DNA of 64,000 bases from JADJOY01 sp016713535 [NCBI: Deltaproteobacteria bacterium] (lineage in GTDB: Bacteria > JADJOY01): contig JADJOY010000009.1 of NCBI GenBank assembly GCA_016713535.1, forward strand, positions 124,001 to 188,000, in the 5' to 3' direction. Positions 41,120 through 49,798 of this stretch are shown piece by piece. A program made the position numbers and the translations under genes. Every line of letters starts with the position of its first letter. Position 1 is the stretch's first letter. Below the pieces are notes generated by a model, which was not told where the DNA came from, did no database searches, and worked only from the letters and a program-made list of their open reading frames with translations.

Positions 41120-41899
41120 CTACGCGACGCTCGCTTCCGACGAGCGCGCGAGCACCTCACGAGCCAGCGCCTGATAGGCCTGAGCTCCCGTCGAGCGAAC
41201 GTCGTAATAGAGCGCCGGCTTTCCGAAGCTCGGCGCCTCGCTCAGCCGAACGTTGCGTGGAATCACGGTGCTGAAGACCCGCTCCGCGAGCTGCACGCGC
41301 AGCTCCTGCTCGACCTGACGAGCGAGGTTGTTGCGCGGGTCGTACATGGTCAGCAAGACCCCCTCGAGCTCGAGGGCGGGGTTCAGGACCTCGCGCACAC
41401 GCTCCACCGTGGTGAGGAGCTGGGAGAGACCCTCCATCGCGTAGTACTCGGACTGCACCGGAGCCAGGACGCCGTCCGACGCGGTGAGCGCATTCACGGT
41501 CAGGAGCCCGAGCGAAGGTGGACAGTCGAGAAGCACGAACCGGTAGCGATCGCGGATCGAGGCGAGGGCGCGCTTCAGCAGATCGTCGCGGTCGTCGCGG
41601 GAGATGAGCGCGATCTCGGCGCCGATCAGGTCGGCCGTCGACGGAACGAGATCCACGTTCGCATAGGCGGTGTGCTTGATCGCAAGGTGGAGCGGATGCG
41701 CACCGAGCATCGCCTGGAACACGTTCACGTTCGATTGGTCGCGGCTCTCGCCCAGACCGCTGGTGGCGTTTGCCTGGGCATCGAGGTCGACCAGCAGCAC
41801 TCGTTGGTCCTGTGCCCCGATCGACGCCGCAAGATTGATCGCGGTAGTGGTCTTGCCCACCCCGCCCTTCTGGTTGGCAATGCAGATCACGCGTCCCAT
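41120..41899 (-). CDS. parA: chromosome-partitioning ATPase ParA (Soj)
   Basis: 259 residues. Deviant Walker A KGGVGKTTTAIN at residues 10-20, LLVDLDAQANAT and LLDCPPSLG strands match the ParA/Soj class. ATG 41899 has GAGGG upstream and fits the usual short N-terminus. Works with ParB to move the origin. Its upstream region (41924-42133) holds one parS and a 10-base inverted repeat. Confidence 0.95.
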   Translation of the reverse strand: MGRVICIANQKGGVGKTTTAINLAASIGAQDQRVLLVDLDAQANATSGLGESRDQSNVNVFQAMLGAHPLHLAIKHTAYANVDLVPSTADLIGAEIALISRDDRDDLLKRALASIRDRYRFVLLDCPPSLGLLTVNALTASDGVLAPVQSEYYAMEGLSQLLTTVERVREVLNPALELEGVLLTMYDPRNNLARQVEQELRVQLAERVFSTVIPRNVRLSEAPSFGKPALYYDVRSTGAQAYQALAREVLARSSEASVA

Positions 41900-41981
41900 G
41901 TCCCTCGAGCTCCCTCCATCCACATAGGGATACGTTCCAGGACGAGCGCGCCACCGCTTCGATCGAGTTCATTCGACCGAA

Positions 41982-42023
41982 GTTGTACAACATATTGTGG
42001 TTCCACCGCAAACGAACCACAAT
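41982..42023. promoter_or_regulatory. inverted repeats upstream of parA
   Basis: ATTGTGGTTC (41994-42003) and GAACCACAAT (42014-42023) are perfect 10-base arms with a 10-base spacer, and GTTGTACAAC (41982-41991) is a perfect palindrome just beside. Both lie about 85-125 bases upstream of the parA start in a locally A/T-richer stretch. They could be an operator for parAB or part of an RNA hairpin in its leader. Confidence 0.4.
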
Positions 42024-42097
42024 CGGACACGAATCGCGGCACGACCGCCAAAGCCGCGTCGTATAGCACAACTGGACGGGCACTCGGCAAAGCCCCA

Positions 42098-42113
42098 TGT
42101 TTCACGTGAAACA
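42098..42113. promoter_or_regulatory. parS centromere site
   Basis: TGTTTCACGTGAAACA, a perfect 16-base match to the consensus parS palindrome bound by ParB. Located between rsmG and parA, the commonest place for parS. Confidence 0.93.
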
Positions 42114-42133
42114 GGAGGCCGGGAATAGCGGCT

Positions 42134-42812
42134 TCACTCCGGTCGACGTTGGTACATCACGATTCGGCGCACCGCGGCTTCGACGGGCAACACGACATTC
42201 AACTCACCGATCACGCCATACCGGGCACGCCCGTGCTCATCGGCTTCGCCCAGTCGTGACGGGCCGCGCATCACCCAGACCTGGCCGTCGGGCCTCAGCA
42301 AGTCGGCGCAGCGCTCGAGGGTCTCGCCAATGTCGGCGACGGCTCGCGCGACGACCAATCCGAACCTCTCCGCCGGAGGCGTCTCCAGCCGCTCGCTCGT
42401 CCGCGCGACGCGCAGATTGGGCCGCCGAAGCGCGATGATGACATGGTGAAGGAACGCAAGCTTGACCTCGCGAGTCTCGAGGAGGGTGACCTCGACGTCC
42501 GGCCGCGCAATACCCAGGGGAACGCCGGGAAAGCCCGCTCCCGTTCCGAGATCGGCCACCTTGGCTCCAGGAGGCACATGGGCCACGAGCGTCAGCGAAT
42601 CGAGGTAGTGGCGCACGCCGATCTCCACCGGGTCGACCAGGGCCGTCAGGTCCGCGCGGCGACGCCATTTCATCATCGCCCGGTAATGGACGGAGCGCGT
42701 CCACGTCGCCCGCGGAAAGCGGCACGCCGAGCTCGTTTGCGCCCTCGGTCACCGTCCGTCGAACCTGCACCTCGTCCTTCGACGCAACCTCTGTGTCGCG
42801 CTCAGGCGCCAC
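42134..42812 (-). CDS. rsmG: 16S rRNA (guanine-N7)-methyltransferase RsmG (frameshifted)
   Basis: About 225 residues. GTG 42812 overlaps the mnmG stop by about 11 bases. The first 40 residues (VTEGANELGVPLSAGDVDALRP) join, after a one-base shift near 42684-42690, to HYRAMMKWRRRADLTALVDPVEIGVRHYLDSL, as expected for RsmG. Downstream, the SAM-binding motif VADLGTGAGFPGVPLGIARP is complete. Methylates G527 of 16S rRNA using S-adenosylmethionine. The shift is probably sequencing error. Confidence 0.88.
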
Positions 42813-44715
42813 GGGCGGCCTCCAGAGTCGAACCGTCGACGTCGAAGCGCTCCGATCGAGATACCCGCAAGTGGGTCATGAGCGCTTCGATCGCGGCGGC
42901 CGTTACCCCTGGGATTCGCTGCGCCTGGCCGACGCTCGCCGGCCGGACGCGCGCAAGCCGCTCACGGACTTCGATCGAGAGGCCGGCAATGGTGTGAAAG
43001 TCGAGCGTGGGCGGCAACGTCACGCGCTCCCACGCGCGGCGCTCCTGCGCGTCATCGGCGAGCCTCACGAGGTAGCGCTCGTATTGCGCCAGGATCTCGA
43101 GCTGCTCCGCAACCCGGCTCGGGACGACCTCCGCGAGCCCAGCGGCGACGAGCTGCGAGTGCCGCGCACCTGGCAAGCCGAGAACGGCCCAGGCGGACAT
43201 CGGCATGCGCGGCGGCGGCAGGCCTACCCGTTCCATGGTGGCGCGTGCCGCGGCGTTCGGTGTCGTGCGAACCGAGAGCAGCGCCTCGCGGCCAACCTCG
43301 ACGGCGCGCTCGAGCGCATCCACCTTGGCGAGGCGAGCCGCGGAGACGAGGCCGACGCGCGCGGCGTGTGCAGTGAGCCGGAGATCCGCGTTGTCCTCAC
43401 GCAGGTGGAGTCGGGTTTCGGCGCGAGAAGTGAACATGCGATAGGGCTCACCCCCGGTCCCACGGGTCACCAGGTCGTCGATCAGGACACCGATCATGGC
43501 CTCGGACCGGCTCAGGACGAGCGGCTCGCGATCCAGCAGCCACAGCGCGGCGTTGATGCCCGCCATCAGCCCCTGAGCGGCCGCCTCCTCGTATCCCGAG
43601 GTACCGTTGATCTGGCCAGCGAGAAAGAGGCCCCGGATCGCTTGCGTCTCGAGCGAATGCGAGAGCTGCGTGGAGTCGACGGCGTCGTACTCGACGGCGT
43701 ACCCCGGAACCGTCAGCTCGGCGCTCCCGAGACCTGGAATCGAGCGGATGAACGCTTCCTGCACGTCGCGAGGCAGACTCGTCGACAGGCCCGCCGGATA
43801 GATCTCGTGGGATTCGTACCCTTCCGGCTCGAGGAAGACGATGTGGCTCGATCGCTCGCCAAACCGCACGACCTTGTCTTCGACGGACGGGCAATACCGC
43901 GGCCCGACGCCGCTGATCCGGCCCGAATACATCGCCGAGCGGTGAAGGTTGTCACGCAGGATCCGATGCGTGGCTTCGGTCGTCCGCGTGACGTGGCACG
44001 GAACCTGGCGACGGACGATTCGCTCGGTCGAGAACGAGAATGGGCGCGGATCCGCGTCGCCGAGTTGAACGGCGAGCGTGCCGAAATCGATCGAGTGAGC
44101 GGCGAGGCGCGGCGGAGTGCCGGTCTTGAGCCGGTTCGTGCGGAAGCCGAGTCCAGTCAGGCTGACAGGGAGACTGGTCGAAGGACCTTCTCCCATCCGC
44201 CCAGCCGGCCAGGTCTCCTCACCGATGTGGATCAAGCCGTTGAGGAAGGTCCCCGGCGCTAACACGACGGCTTCGGCGTCCAGCTCGCCGCCGCCTTTCA
44301 GAGCGATCCCGCGGACTCGGCCACCCCGGGCTGTGATCCCGATCGCCTCGTCCTCGACGATCCGCAGGCTGGGCTGCTGCTCGATCGTCTCGAGCATCCG
44401 GGTCAGATACGCCTGCCGATCAGCCTGCGCGCGAGACGCCTGGACCGCAGCCCCTTTACCCGTGTTGAGCCGCCTGAACTGAATGCCGGTGGCGTCGATG
44501 GTGACGGCCATGGCTCCGCCGAGGGCGTCGATCTCTCGGACCAGTTGGCCCTTCGCGGTTCCGCCAATCGACGGGTTGCAGCTCATTCGGGCGATTTCGC
44601 GACGGCGCTGAGAGACCAGGGTGACCTGCACCCCGATCCGAGCGGCTGCGAGCGCGGCCTCCACGCCGGCGTGCCCCCCTCCGACGACCACGATCCCCGG
44701 GCGCGATTGTTTCAC
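42802..44715 (-). CDS. mnmG: tRNA uridine 5-carboxymethylaminomethyl modification enzyme MnmG (GidA)
   Basis: About 637 residues. The FAD-binding IVVVGGGHAGVEAALAAAR motif lies at the start, with CNPSIGGTAKG near residue 45 and a PGTFLNGLIHIGE segment. The C-terminal helical domain has YERYLVRL and the SIEVRERL segment. With MnmE it adds the carboxymethylaminomethyl group to U34 of some tRNAs. GTG 44715, inside a parS site, is chosen because a GAGGA site lies about 10 bases upstream and the N-terminus then matches the family. A GTG at 44775 overlapping the mnmE stop is the alternative. Confidence 0.92.
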   Translation of the reverse strand: MKQSRPGIVVVGGGHAGVEAALAAARIGVQVTLVSQRRREIARMSCNPSIGGTAKGQLVREIDALGGAMAVTIDATGIQFRRLNTGKGAAVQASRAQADRQAYLTRMLETIEQQPSLRIVEDEAIGITARGGRVRGIALKGGGELDAEAVVLAPGTFLNGLIHIGEETWPAGRMGEGPSTSLPVSLTGLGFRTNRLKTGTPPRLAAHSIDFGTLAVQLGDADPRPFSFSTERIVRRQVPCHVTRTTEATHRILRDNLHRSAMYSGRISGVGPRYCPSVEDKVVRFGERSSHIVFLEPEGYESHEIYPAGLSTSLPRDVQEAFIRSIPGLGSAELTVPGYAVEYDAVDSTQLSHSLETQAIRGLFLAGQINGTSGYEEAAAQGLMAGINAALWLLDREPLVLSRSEAMIGVLIDDLVTRGTGGEPYRMFTSRAETRLHLREDNADLRLTAHAARVGLVSAARLAKVDALERAVEVGREALLSVRTTPNAAARATMERVGLPPPRMPMSAWAVLGLPGARHSQLVAAGLAEVVPSRVAEQLEILAQYERYLVRLADDAQERRAWERVTLPPTLDFHTIAGLSIEVRERLARVRPASVGQAQRIPGVTAAAIEALMTHLRVSRSERFDVDGSTLEAARGA

Positions 44716-44723
44716 GTGAAACG
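44708..44723. promoter_or_regulatory. parS-like site overlapping the mnmG start codon
   Basis: TGTTTCACGTGAAACG, a 15 of 16 match to parS. It covers the proposed GTG start of mnmG, so a ParB-bound site would sit on the translation and transcription start region of that gene. Confidence 0.85.
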
Positions 44724-44771
44724 TTCCTCGGGGAGAAAGCCGGATTTGACCCCGGGTCCCGATGCAGTGGG

Positions 44772-46199
44772 TCACTTGCCGATGCAGAACGTCTGAAACA
44801 CCTCGTCGAGAACCTCGTCCGGGGACGCCTCACCCAAGATCTCCCTCAGGCTGAGCTCTGCAAGGCGTAGGTCTTCGATCGCGAGCTCGGCGCGGTCGCC
44901 CTCGATGTTGTGCGCCACCCGCCCCAGGTCGCCGAGGGCACGAACCAGGAGGCCTTGCTGTCGCGCGCTGCTCACGACGCCGAGGGGATCGTCGCCAGGT
45001 GCGCCGGTCTCGACCGCGATCGTCAGTCGATCGATCAGGGCGGGTAATCCGCTTCCGTCCTTGACCGACACCAAGACCGGAGGGGCGGCGATCCCAAGTT
45101 CGACGAGGTCGGTCGAGATGAATCTCGGCTCGAGGTCGGTCTTGTTGAGAACGACGACGACCTGTCGGCCGGCCAACCTGGAAAGCAGCTCTCGGTCCGA
45201 CTCCTGGAGGTCCGCGCTCAGATCGAGGACCAGCACGACGATATCCGCATCCTCGATGTGGCCTTCCGCCCGGCTCATCGCCTCGGCGTCGAGGTCGTCG
45301 ATCGCCACGCCGAGACCTGCTGTATCGATCAGTCGAACGAGCCGACCGCCGACCAACATCGAGGCCTCGATCGAGTCGCGAGTCGTGCCTGGGTGTGGGC
45401 TCACGATCGCCCGTGAGGATCCAAGCAAACCATTGAAGATGCTGGACTTTCCCACATTCGGACGGCCTACGATCGGAATCGAAATACCGCTCACGATGCG
45501 ACGTGCCTGGGCTTGGCTCCGGACCAGCCCTTCCAGACACTGCCTAACCTCGCTCAACCCCTTCAGCGCCGCGATCGCGGATTCGTTCTCCTCGCCCGAG
45601 GTGTCCTCAGGGAACTCGAGCGGGCCCTCCAAGCAAGCCGCGATCGAAACGAGCCCGTGACGGATCCGCTGGTACCGCTCTGAAAGCTCGCCCGCGAGAT
45701 GCCGAGCAGCGAGCTTTGCGGCCGCTCCACTTTGCGCCGTCACCAACGCCTGGACGGCCTCTGCCCGGGCGAGATCGAGCTTCCCCGCCAACAGCGCCCG
45801 GCGAGTGAACTCGCCGGGCCGAGCCTGCGTCGCACCGAGTGTAGTCAGGACCCGGTTCGCTTCGGCGACCAGCCAGGGCCCGCCGTGCAGGCTGAGCTCG
45901 GCCAGATCCTCGCCGGTGTAAGAGCGTGGCCCGGGGAAGAACGTGACCACGATCTCGTCGATCGTCTCGCCGTCGGCCGGGTCCATGAAGTGCGCTACGG
46001 TCGCTCGCCGCGCCTCGAGCGAGAGCGAGAGCGCCGAGCCGGGTCGGCGCAGCACTCGAGCCAGGATCTCGTGAACCCTGGGACCGGACATTCGGATGGT
46101 AGCGAGCGCCGCCTGGACCGGGCCTGTCGCCAACGCGACGATCGTGGCACGCTCGGGGTCGCTGCCCGGCGTCGCCGTGTTCTCGTCGCCCAACTCCAC
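44772..46199 (-). CDS. mnmE: tRNA modification GTPase MnmE (TrmE)
   Basis: 475 residues. The N-terminal formyl-THF-binding domain begins TIVALATGPVQAALATIRMSG. The G domain has GRPNVGKSSIFN, DTAGLG and NKTD. The protein ends in CIGK, the conserved C-x-G-K in which the Cys is needed for tRNA modification. GTG start 46199. It partners the next gene, mnmG. Confidence 0.95.
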   Translation of the reverse strand: MELGDENTATPGSDPERATIVALATGPVQAALATIRMSGPRVHEILARVLRRPGSALSLSLEARRATVAHFMDPADGETIDEIVVTFFPGPRSYTGEDLAELSLHGGPWLVAEANRVLTTLGATQARPGEFTRRALLAGKLDLARAEAVQALVTAQSGAAAKLAARHLAGELSERYQRIRHGLVSIAACLEGPLEFPEDTSGEENESAIAALKGLSEVRQCLEGLVRSQAQARRIVSGISIPIVGRPNVGKSSIFNGLLGSSRAIVSPHPGTTRDSIEASMLVGGRLVRLIDTAGLGVAIDDLDAEAMSRAEGHIEDADIVVLVLDLSADLQESDRELLSRLAGRQVVVVLNKTDLEPRFISTDLVELGIAAPPVLVSVKDGSGLPALIDRLTIAVETGAPGDDPLGVVSSARQQGLLVRALGDLGRVAHNIEGDRAELAIEDLRLAELSLREILGEASPDEVLDEVFQTFCIGK

Positions 46200-46218
46200 G
46201 GTCGGCGCCGCTCGGGGC

Positions 46219-47031
46219 TCAGCGCCGAGGGATGATCATGAGCTTGCGGTCGGGCTCATCCCCGACGCTGCGGGTCGTCACCCGAGGATCGTCCAGCAAC
46301 GCCTGATGAATGATCCATCTGTCGCGAGGGCTGAACTCCTCTAGCGTGACCGGCTTGCCCGCGCGGAGTGCCTCGTCCCTGTACTTGTGCGCCATCTCCT
46401 CGAGCTTGCGGCGATACCGGGCCCGATATCCCTCGGTGTCCAGGTACACACGTCCTCGAGCGGCCGCGCCGGGGAGTACGACCCGATTCACGAGGTATTG
46501 AACGGCATCCAGGGTCTGTCCCTGTCGGCCGATCAGCAGACCGCCCACGCCGCCTTCGGCAAAGATCTCGATGTAGACGTTGTCGTCGTCGTCGAGCTCC
46601 GTCTCGAGGCGCGCTCCGATGCCCATGTGTCTTAGGAGGTCGGCCAGAAAGGCCTCCGCCTTGCGAGCAAGCACCTTCGACGAGAGCCCATCAGTCTGGC
46701 GGGGCTCTCGACTCGGCTCCCGCGAGCTCGTTGCGGCGGCAGGCTCGAGCCGGTGTGGGCTCTCTGGCGTCGAGGCGCTCCTTGGGGACGCCGCTTCGAC
46801 GACTTTAGCGCTCGGCCTGCGGAATCCCTGGAGTAAGGCGGCCTCATCCAGCCCTGGGCCTGCTTCCGGTACGCGAATGAGGAGCTGGATACAGGGCGCG
46901 GCATCCGCGGACGAGCGCTTCGAAACCACCTCTAGCACCTCGAGTTCGCTCGAGGGGCGACCAAGCTCGGCCGCCGCGCGGGACAACGCATCCTCTCGGG
47001 TCACCCCCTGGAACGTCTTGGAGCTCGCCAT
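46219..47031 (-). CDS. jag: RNA-binding protein KhpB (Jag)
   Basis: 270 residues. An N-terminal Jag domain (residues 1-50) and a Ser/Arg-rich linker are followed by a KH domain with LLIGRQGQTLDAVQYLVN and an R3H domain with SPRDRWIIHQAL. It lies next to yidC as in most bacteria. Probably binds RNA with KhpA and affects cell division or elongation. Confidence 0.92.
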   Translation of the reverse strand: MASSKTFQGVTREDALSRAAAELGRPSSELEVLEVVSKRSSADAAPCIQLLIRVPEAGPGLDEAALLQGFRRPSAKVVEAASPRSASTPESPHRLEPAAATSSREPSREPRQTDGLSSKVLARKAEAFLADLLRHMGIGARLETELDDDDNVYIEIFAEGGVGGLLIGRQGQTLDAVQYLVNRVVLPGAAARGRVYLDTEGYRARYRRKLEEMAHKYRDEALRAGKPVTLEEFSPRDRWIIHQALLDDPRVTTRSVGDEPDRKLMIIPRR

Positions 47032-47066
47032 GCTGCGCTCTCCCCGCGGTTTTCACCGCGCGCGCG

Positions 47067-48707
47067 TCAAGCCGGTGAACGCTTGATGTACCACTGGCTC
47101 GCGATGCCCACCAGGTTCGAGAACAGCCAGTAGAGCACGAGACCGGAGGGGAAGTTCAAGAACGACACGGTGAAGATCACCGGCATCAAACGCATCATTT
47201 TTTGCTGCGCCGGGTCGCCCGCCATCGGGGTCAGAAGCTGCTGCACGAACATCGTGACACCCATGATGATGGGAGTCACGAAATAGGGATCGCGCTCGGA
47301 GAGGTCGTGGATCCAGAACGCAAAGTGCGCGTGACGTAGCTCGATCGCCTGCGCCAGAGCGTAGTACAGCCCGAGGAAAACCGGGAACTGGAGGAGCATC
47401 GGGAGACAACCCCCGAGCGGATTCACGTTGTAGCGCTTGTAGAGGCGCCCCATCTCCTGCTGCATCTTCATGGGGTCATCCTTGTGTTGCTCTCGAAGCT
47501 GCGTCATCTCGGGCTGCAGCGCCTGCATCTTCTTCATCGAGCGGAAGCTCGAGACGTTCAGCGGTAGAAGAAGCAGACGCACCGCGAGGGTCAGGATGAT
47601 GATCGCGAATCCCCAATTACCCGTAAATTGATGAAAAAACCTCAGAATCGAAACGAACGCCCTCGAGAGCAGGGCGAAGCGCCCGTAGTCGAGCACGGTG
47701 TCGAGGGTGTTCTCGGTCGCGCGCAGAACCACGAGGTCTTTGGGTCCGCCGAACGCTCTGGCCTTGACGAGGGCGCCGCCAGTCTCGGCGGCGTTCGCGG
47801 GAACAGGGAACACCACGTCGAGCTGAACCGTCCGAGCATCCGGTAGCGCCGTCAACTGAGCGTTCGCACCGGACGCAAGATCAGGGAGAATCGCGAGGAG
47901 AAAATAGCGCTCGTCGAATCCTCCCCAGCGGATCGCACCCTTGCCGTGAGCCTCGTCGTAGACTCGTGGCGTGTGCTTCCCCTTGCGCACCTCGGAACGC
48001 AGGTCGGGGACCGACACGGAATCCATGTGAACGCGGTCGAGCCCCCATGAGATGCGCGCACGAAGTTGGTCCTGATGGCTCGACTCGGGCACCTCACGGC
48101 TGTCGCTGAGCGATAGGATGGCTCGATCAACGCGAGATCCAGGATACGGTGTTACCCGTGTCTCCACATCGATATCGTACCGTCCATCGTGAAATCGGTA
48201 CGTCTTTTCGATCTTGGCCCAGCCTGGATATTCACCTCGGAAGACCAGCTCACCGCTCCCGCCGGGCTCGATGTCTAGGATTCGCCTGTCCGGCTCGAAC
48301 ACGACGCGTGCCGTGGAGACGCGCTGACTGCCGGAAAGTAGGTCGAGCGGGAACAGCCCTCGTCCCGGCGAGTGGCGCTGCGCGACATCGACCGGGGCCG
48401 AATCCGGGCGTTGACTCTCCGGATACCGAAGCAGCTCCATCGAGGTCTGCACAGCACCGACAGTGTCGAAGCGCGCCCGGTAGAGACCGGTTCGGACCTC
48501 GATCTGCTCGCCACTTGGGCTCGACGTCAGCGTGGTCGAGTCCGTCGCCACCGGTGCTGGGGCCGGGGCGGCAGGATCCGAAGTCGCGGCCACTGTCGCG
48601 GAGGACGATGGACGCGGCGGAGGTTTCGGCGGCGGGAACAGCACCTGAGACACGGCGATCACCAGCACGGACAGGGCGATCGCTAGAAACAAGCGCTGGT
48701 TTTCCAC
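47067..48707 (-). CDS. yidC: membrane protein insertase YidC
   Basis: 546 residues. An N-terminal membrane anchor (LFLAIALSVLVIAVSQVLF), a Pro/Ala linker, a large periplasmic domain (residues 60-330) and a C-terminal five-helix core (NWGFAIIILTLAVRLLLLPLN, LGGCLPMLLQFPVFLGLYYAL) typical of Gram-negative YidC. It inserts and folds inner-membrane proteins, including Fo subunits. Confidence 0.95.
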   Translation of the reverse strand: MENQRLFLAIALSVLVIAVSQVLFPPPKPPPRPSSSATVAATSDPAAPAPAPVATDSTTLTSSPSGEQIEVRTGLYRARFDTVGAVQTSMELLRYPESQRPDSAPVDVAQRHSPGRGLFPLDLLSGSQRVSTARVVFEPDRRILDIEPGGSGELVFRGEYPGWAKIEKTYRFHDGRYDIDVETRVTPYPGSRVDRAILSLSDSREVPESSHQDQLRARISWGLDRVHMDSVSVPDLRSEVRKGKHTPRVYDEAHGKGAIRWGGFDERYFLLAILPDLASGANAQLTALPDARTVQLDVVFPVPANAAETGGALVKARAFGGPKDLVVLRATENTLDTVLDYGRFALLSRAFVSILRFFHQFTGNWGFAIIILTLAVRLLLLPLNVSSFRSMKKMQALQPEMTQLREQHKDDPMKMQQEMGRLYKRYNVNPLGGCLPMLLQFPVFLGLYYALAQAIELRHAHFAFWIHDLSERDPYFVTPIIMGVTMFVQQLLTPMAGDPAQQKMMRLMPVIFTVSFLNFPSGLVLYWLFSNLVGIASQWYIKRSPA

Positions 48708-48730
48708 GGGTCCTCCTGACGAGTTTGAGC

Positions 48731-48997
48731 TCAGGGCACCGGGTCGAAGCCGCCCGGATGAAACGGGTGGCAGCGTGCGAGCCGGCGCGCGGCCAGGTAC
48801 ACGCCACGCATGGCTCCGTGCCTCTGGATCGCCTCCTCGGCGTATCTCGAGCAGGTCGGCTCGAAGCGGCAGGCTGGGCCGAGAAGGGGAGATATCGCGA
48901 GACGATAAGCTCGAATCAACCCGATCGCCGCGGCACGCGCGATCGAGCCTCGTGAGCTAGCCGACCGATCTCGTTCAAGTCTCGAAGACGGAGCCAT
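48731..48997 (-). CDS. yidD: membrane protein insertion efficiency factor YidD
   Basis: 88 residues with the full family motif set: [32 protein letters not shown], and [14 protein letters not shown] at the C-terminus. It overlaps the end of rnpA. Assists YidC-dependent insertion. Confidence 0.93.
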   Translation of the reverse strand: MAPSSRLERDRSASSRGSIARAAAIGLIRAYRLAISPLLGPACRFEPTCSRYAEEAIQRHGAMRGVYLAARRLARCHPFHPGGFDPVP

Positions 48998-49299
48998 CTA
49001 GTCCCCGGCCGAGGGATCACGACGAAGTCGTGAGCGTCTCCGAATTGCTCCCGGCGGGTGCGAAAGTATTCGCGAACTAGGCGTCGAAGCCGGTTGCGCA
49101 AAACCGCGTTGCCCACCTGGCGTGGAATGGTGATACCGAGCCGGCTGCGAATTCCCGAGCTAGGAGCGACCAGAACGGTGAAGCGAGCGCCACCCCTGCG
49201 GACTCCGCTCCGCTGAATCCGCCGGTATTCCTCCGAACTTCGAACCCGGTCCTGCTTCGAGAGGGTTTGATGCGGACGAGGATCCCGCGGGGCTTTCAC
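48916..49299 (-). CDS. rnpA: ribonuclease P protein component
   Basis: 127 residues. [38 protein letters not shown] (the RNR motif region) and DFVVIPRPG are diagnostic. GTG 49299 is nine bases past the rpmH stop. The protein binds RNase P RNA, which matures tRNA 5' ends. The last 80 bases overlap yidD. Confidence 0.93.
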   Translation of the reverse strand: MKAPRDPRPHQTLSKQDRVRSSEEYRRIQRSGVRRGGARFTVLVAPSSGIRSRLGITIPRQVGNAVLRNRLRRLVREYFRTRREQFGDAHDFVVIPRPGTRWLRLRDLNEIGRLAHEARSRVPRRSG

Positions 49300-49308
49300 G
49301 CGAGCGGA

Positions 49309-49443
49309 TCAAATCGCAATGCGGTGGCGCCCCTTGGCCCGGCGGCGCGAGAGTACCTTGCGTCCGTTCTTCGTGCGCATGCGGATACGGAACCCGTGGG
49401 TCCGCTTGCGTCGGGTCCTGCTGGGCTGGTAGGTGCGTTTCAT
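49309..49443 (-). CDS. rpmH: 50S ribosomal protein L34
   Basis: 44 residues, too short for most ORF callers. Reads [21 protein letters not shown] and ends KGRHRIAI, an exact L34 pattern rich in Arg/Lys. ATG at 49443. Diverges from dnaA across the origin region. Confidence 0.96.
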   Translation of the reverse strand: MKRTYQPSRTRRKRTHGFRIRMRTKNGRKVLSRRRAKGRHRIAI

Positions 49444-49689
49444 GGTCTGCCCCTGCTACCTCACGGGTGATCGGCCAAACCGTGAAAATTAGCGCTGGAC
49501 GATCGCGGACGTCAAGGAGGGACGGCTGGAATCGCGCTGAATCCAGCCGTGACCAGGCGTCGTCTGGGCGACCGATCGCCTTGCACGAGATGCGCCGATC
49601 TGGTAGAAATCGGGTCCCTTTCAGGCCGTCCTCCCCGCGGCGAACCGCCATCCCCGTTCCAGCCGTTCTCCCGACCATCGGATAGCTCT

Positions 49690-49740
49690 CAAGATTGCGG
49701 AATCGCTATATTTTTGTGAGTTATCAACACTTGTGGATGA
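49690..49740. other. candidate replication-origin element upstream of dnaA
   Basis: An A/T-rich stretch (GAATCGCTATATTTTTGTG) precedes two DnaA-box-like 9-mers: TTATCAACA (49721-49729, one mismatch to TTATCCACA) and TGTGGATGA (49732-49740, one mismatch on the complement). It lies in the rpmH-dnaA divergent gap, where strand bias switches. The rest of the gap, 49444-49690, holds no gene that I can see. Confidence 0.55.
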
Positions 49741-49798
49741 GGGTGTGCAGAACCCTGCTGCGGGCAGGGCCGCGACAGCACCGCGTCACCACTCGGCG

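Noticed and set aside
42097-42438. Plus-strand frame starting MFHVKQ
   Set aside because: The start is simply parS read as codons, and the frame runs antisense through rsmG.
49733-49798. GTG start for dnaA inside a DnaA-box-like sequence
   Set aside because: The extra 22 residues do not resemble domain I, which begins right at the ATG at 49799. It stays possible.
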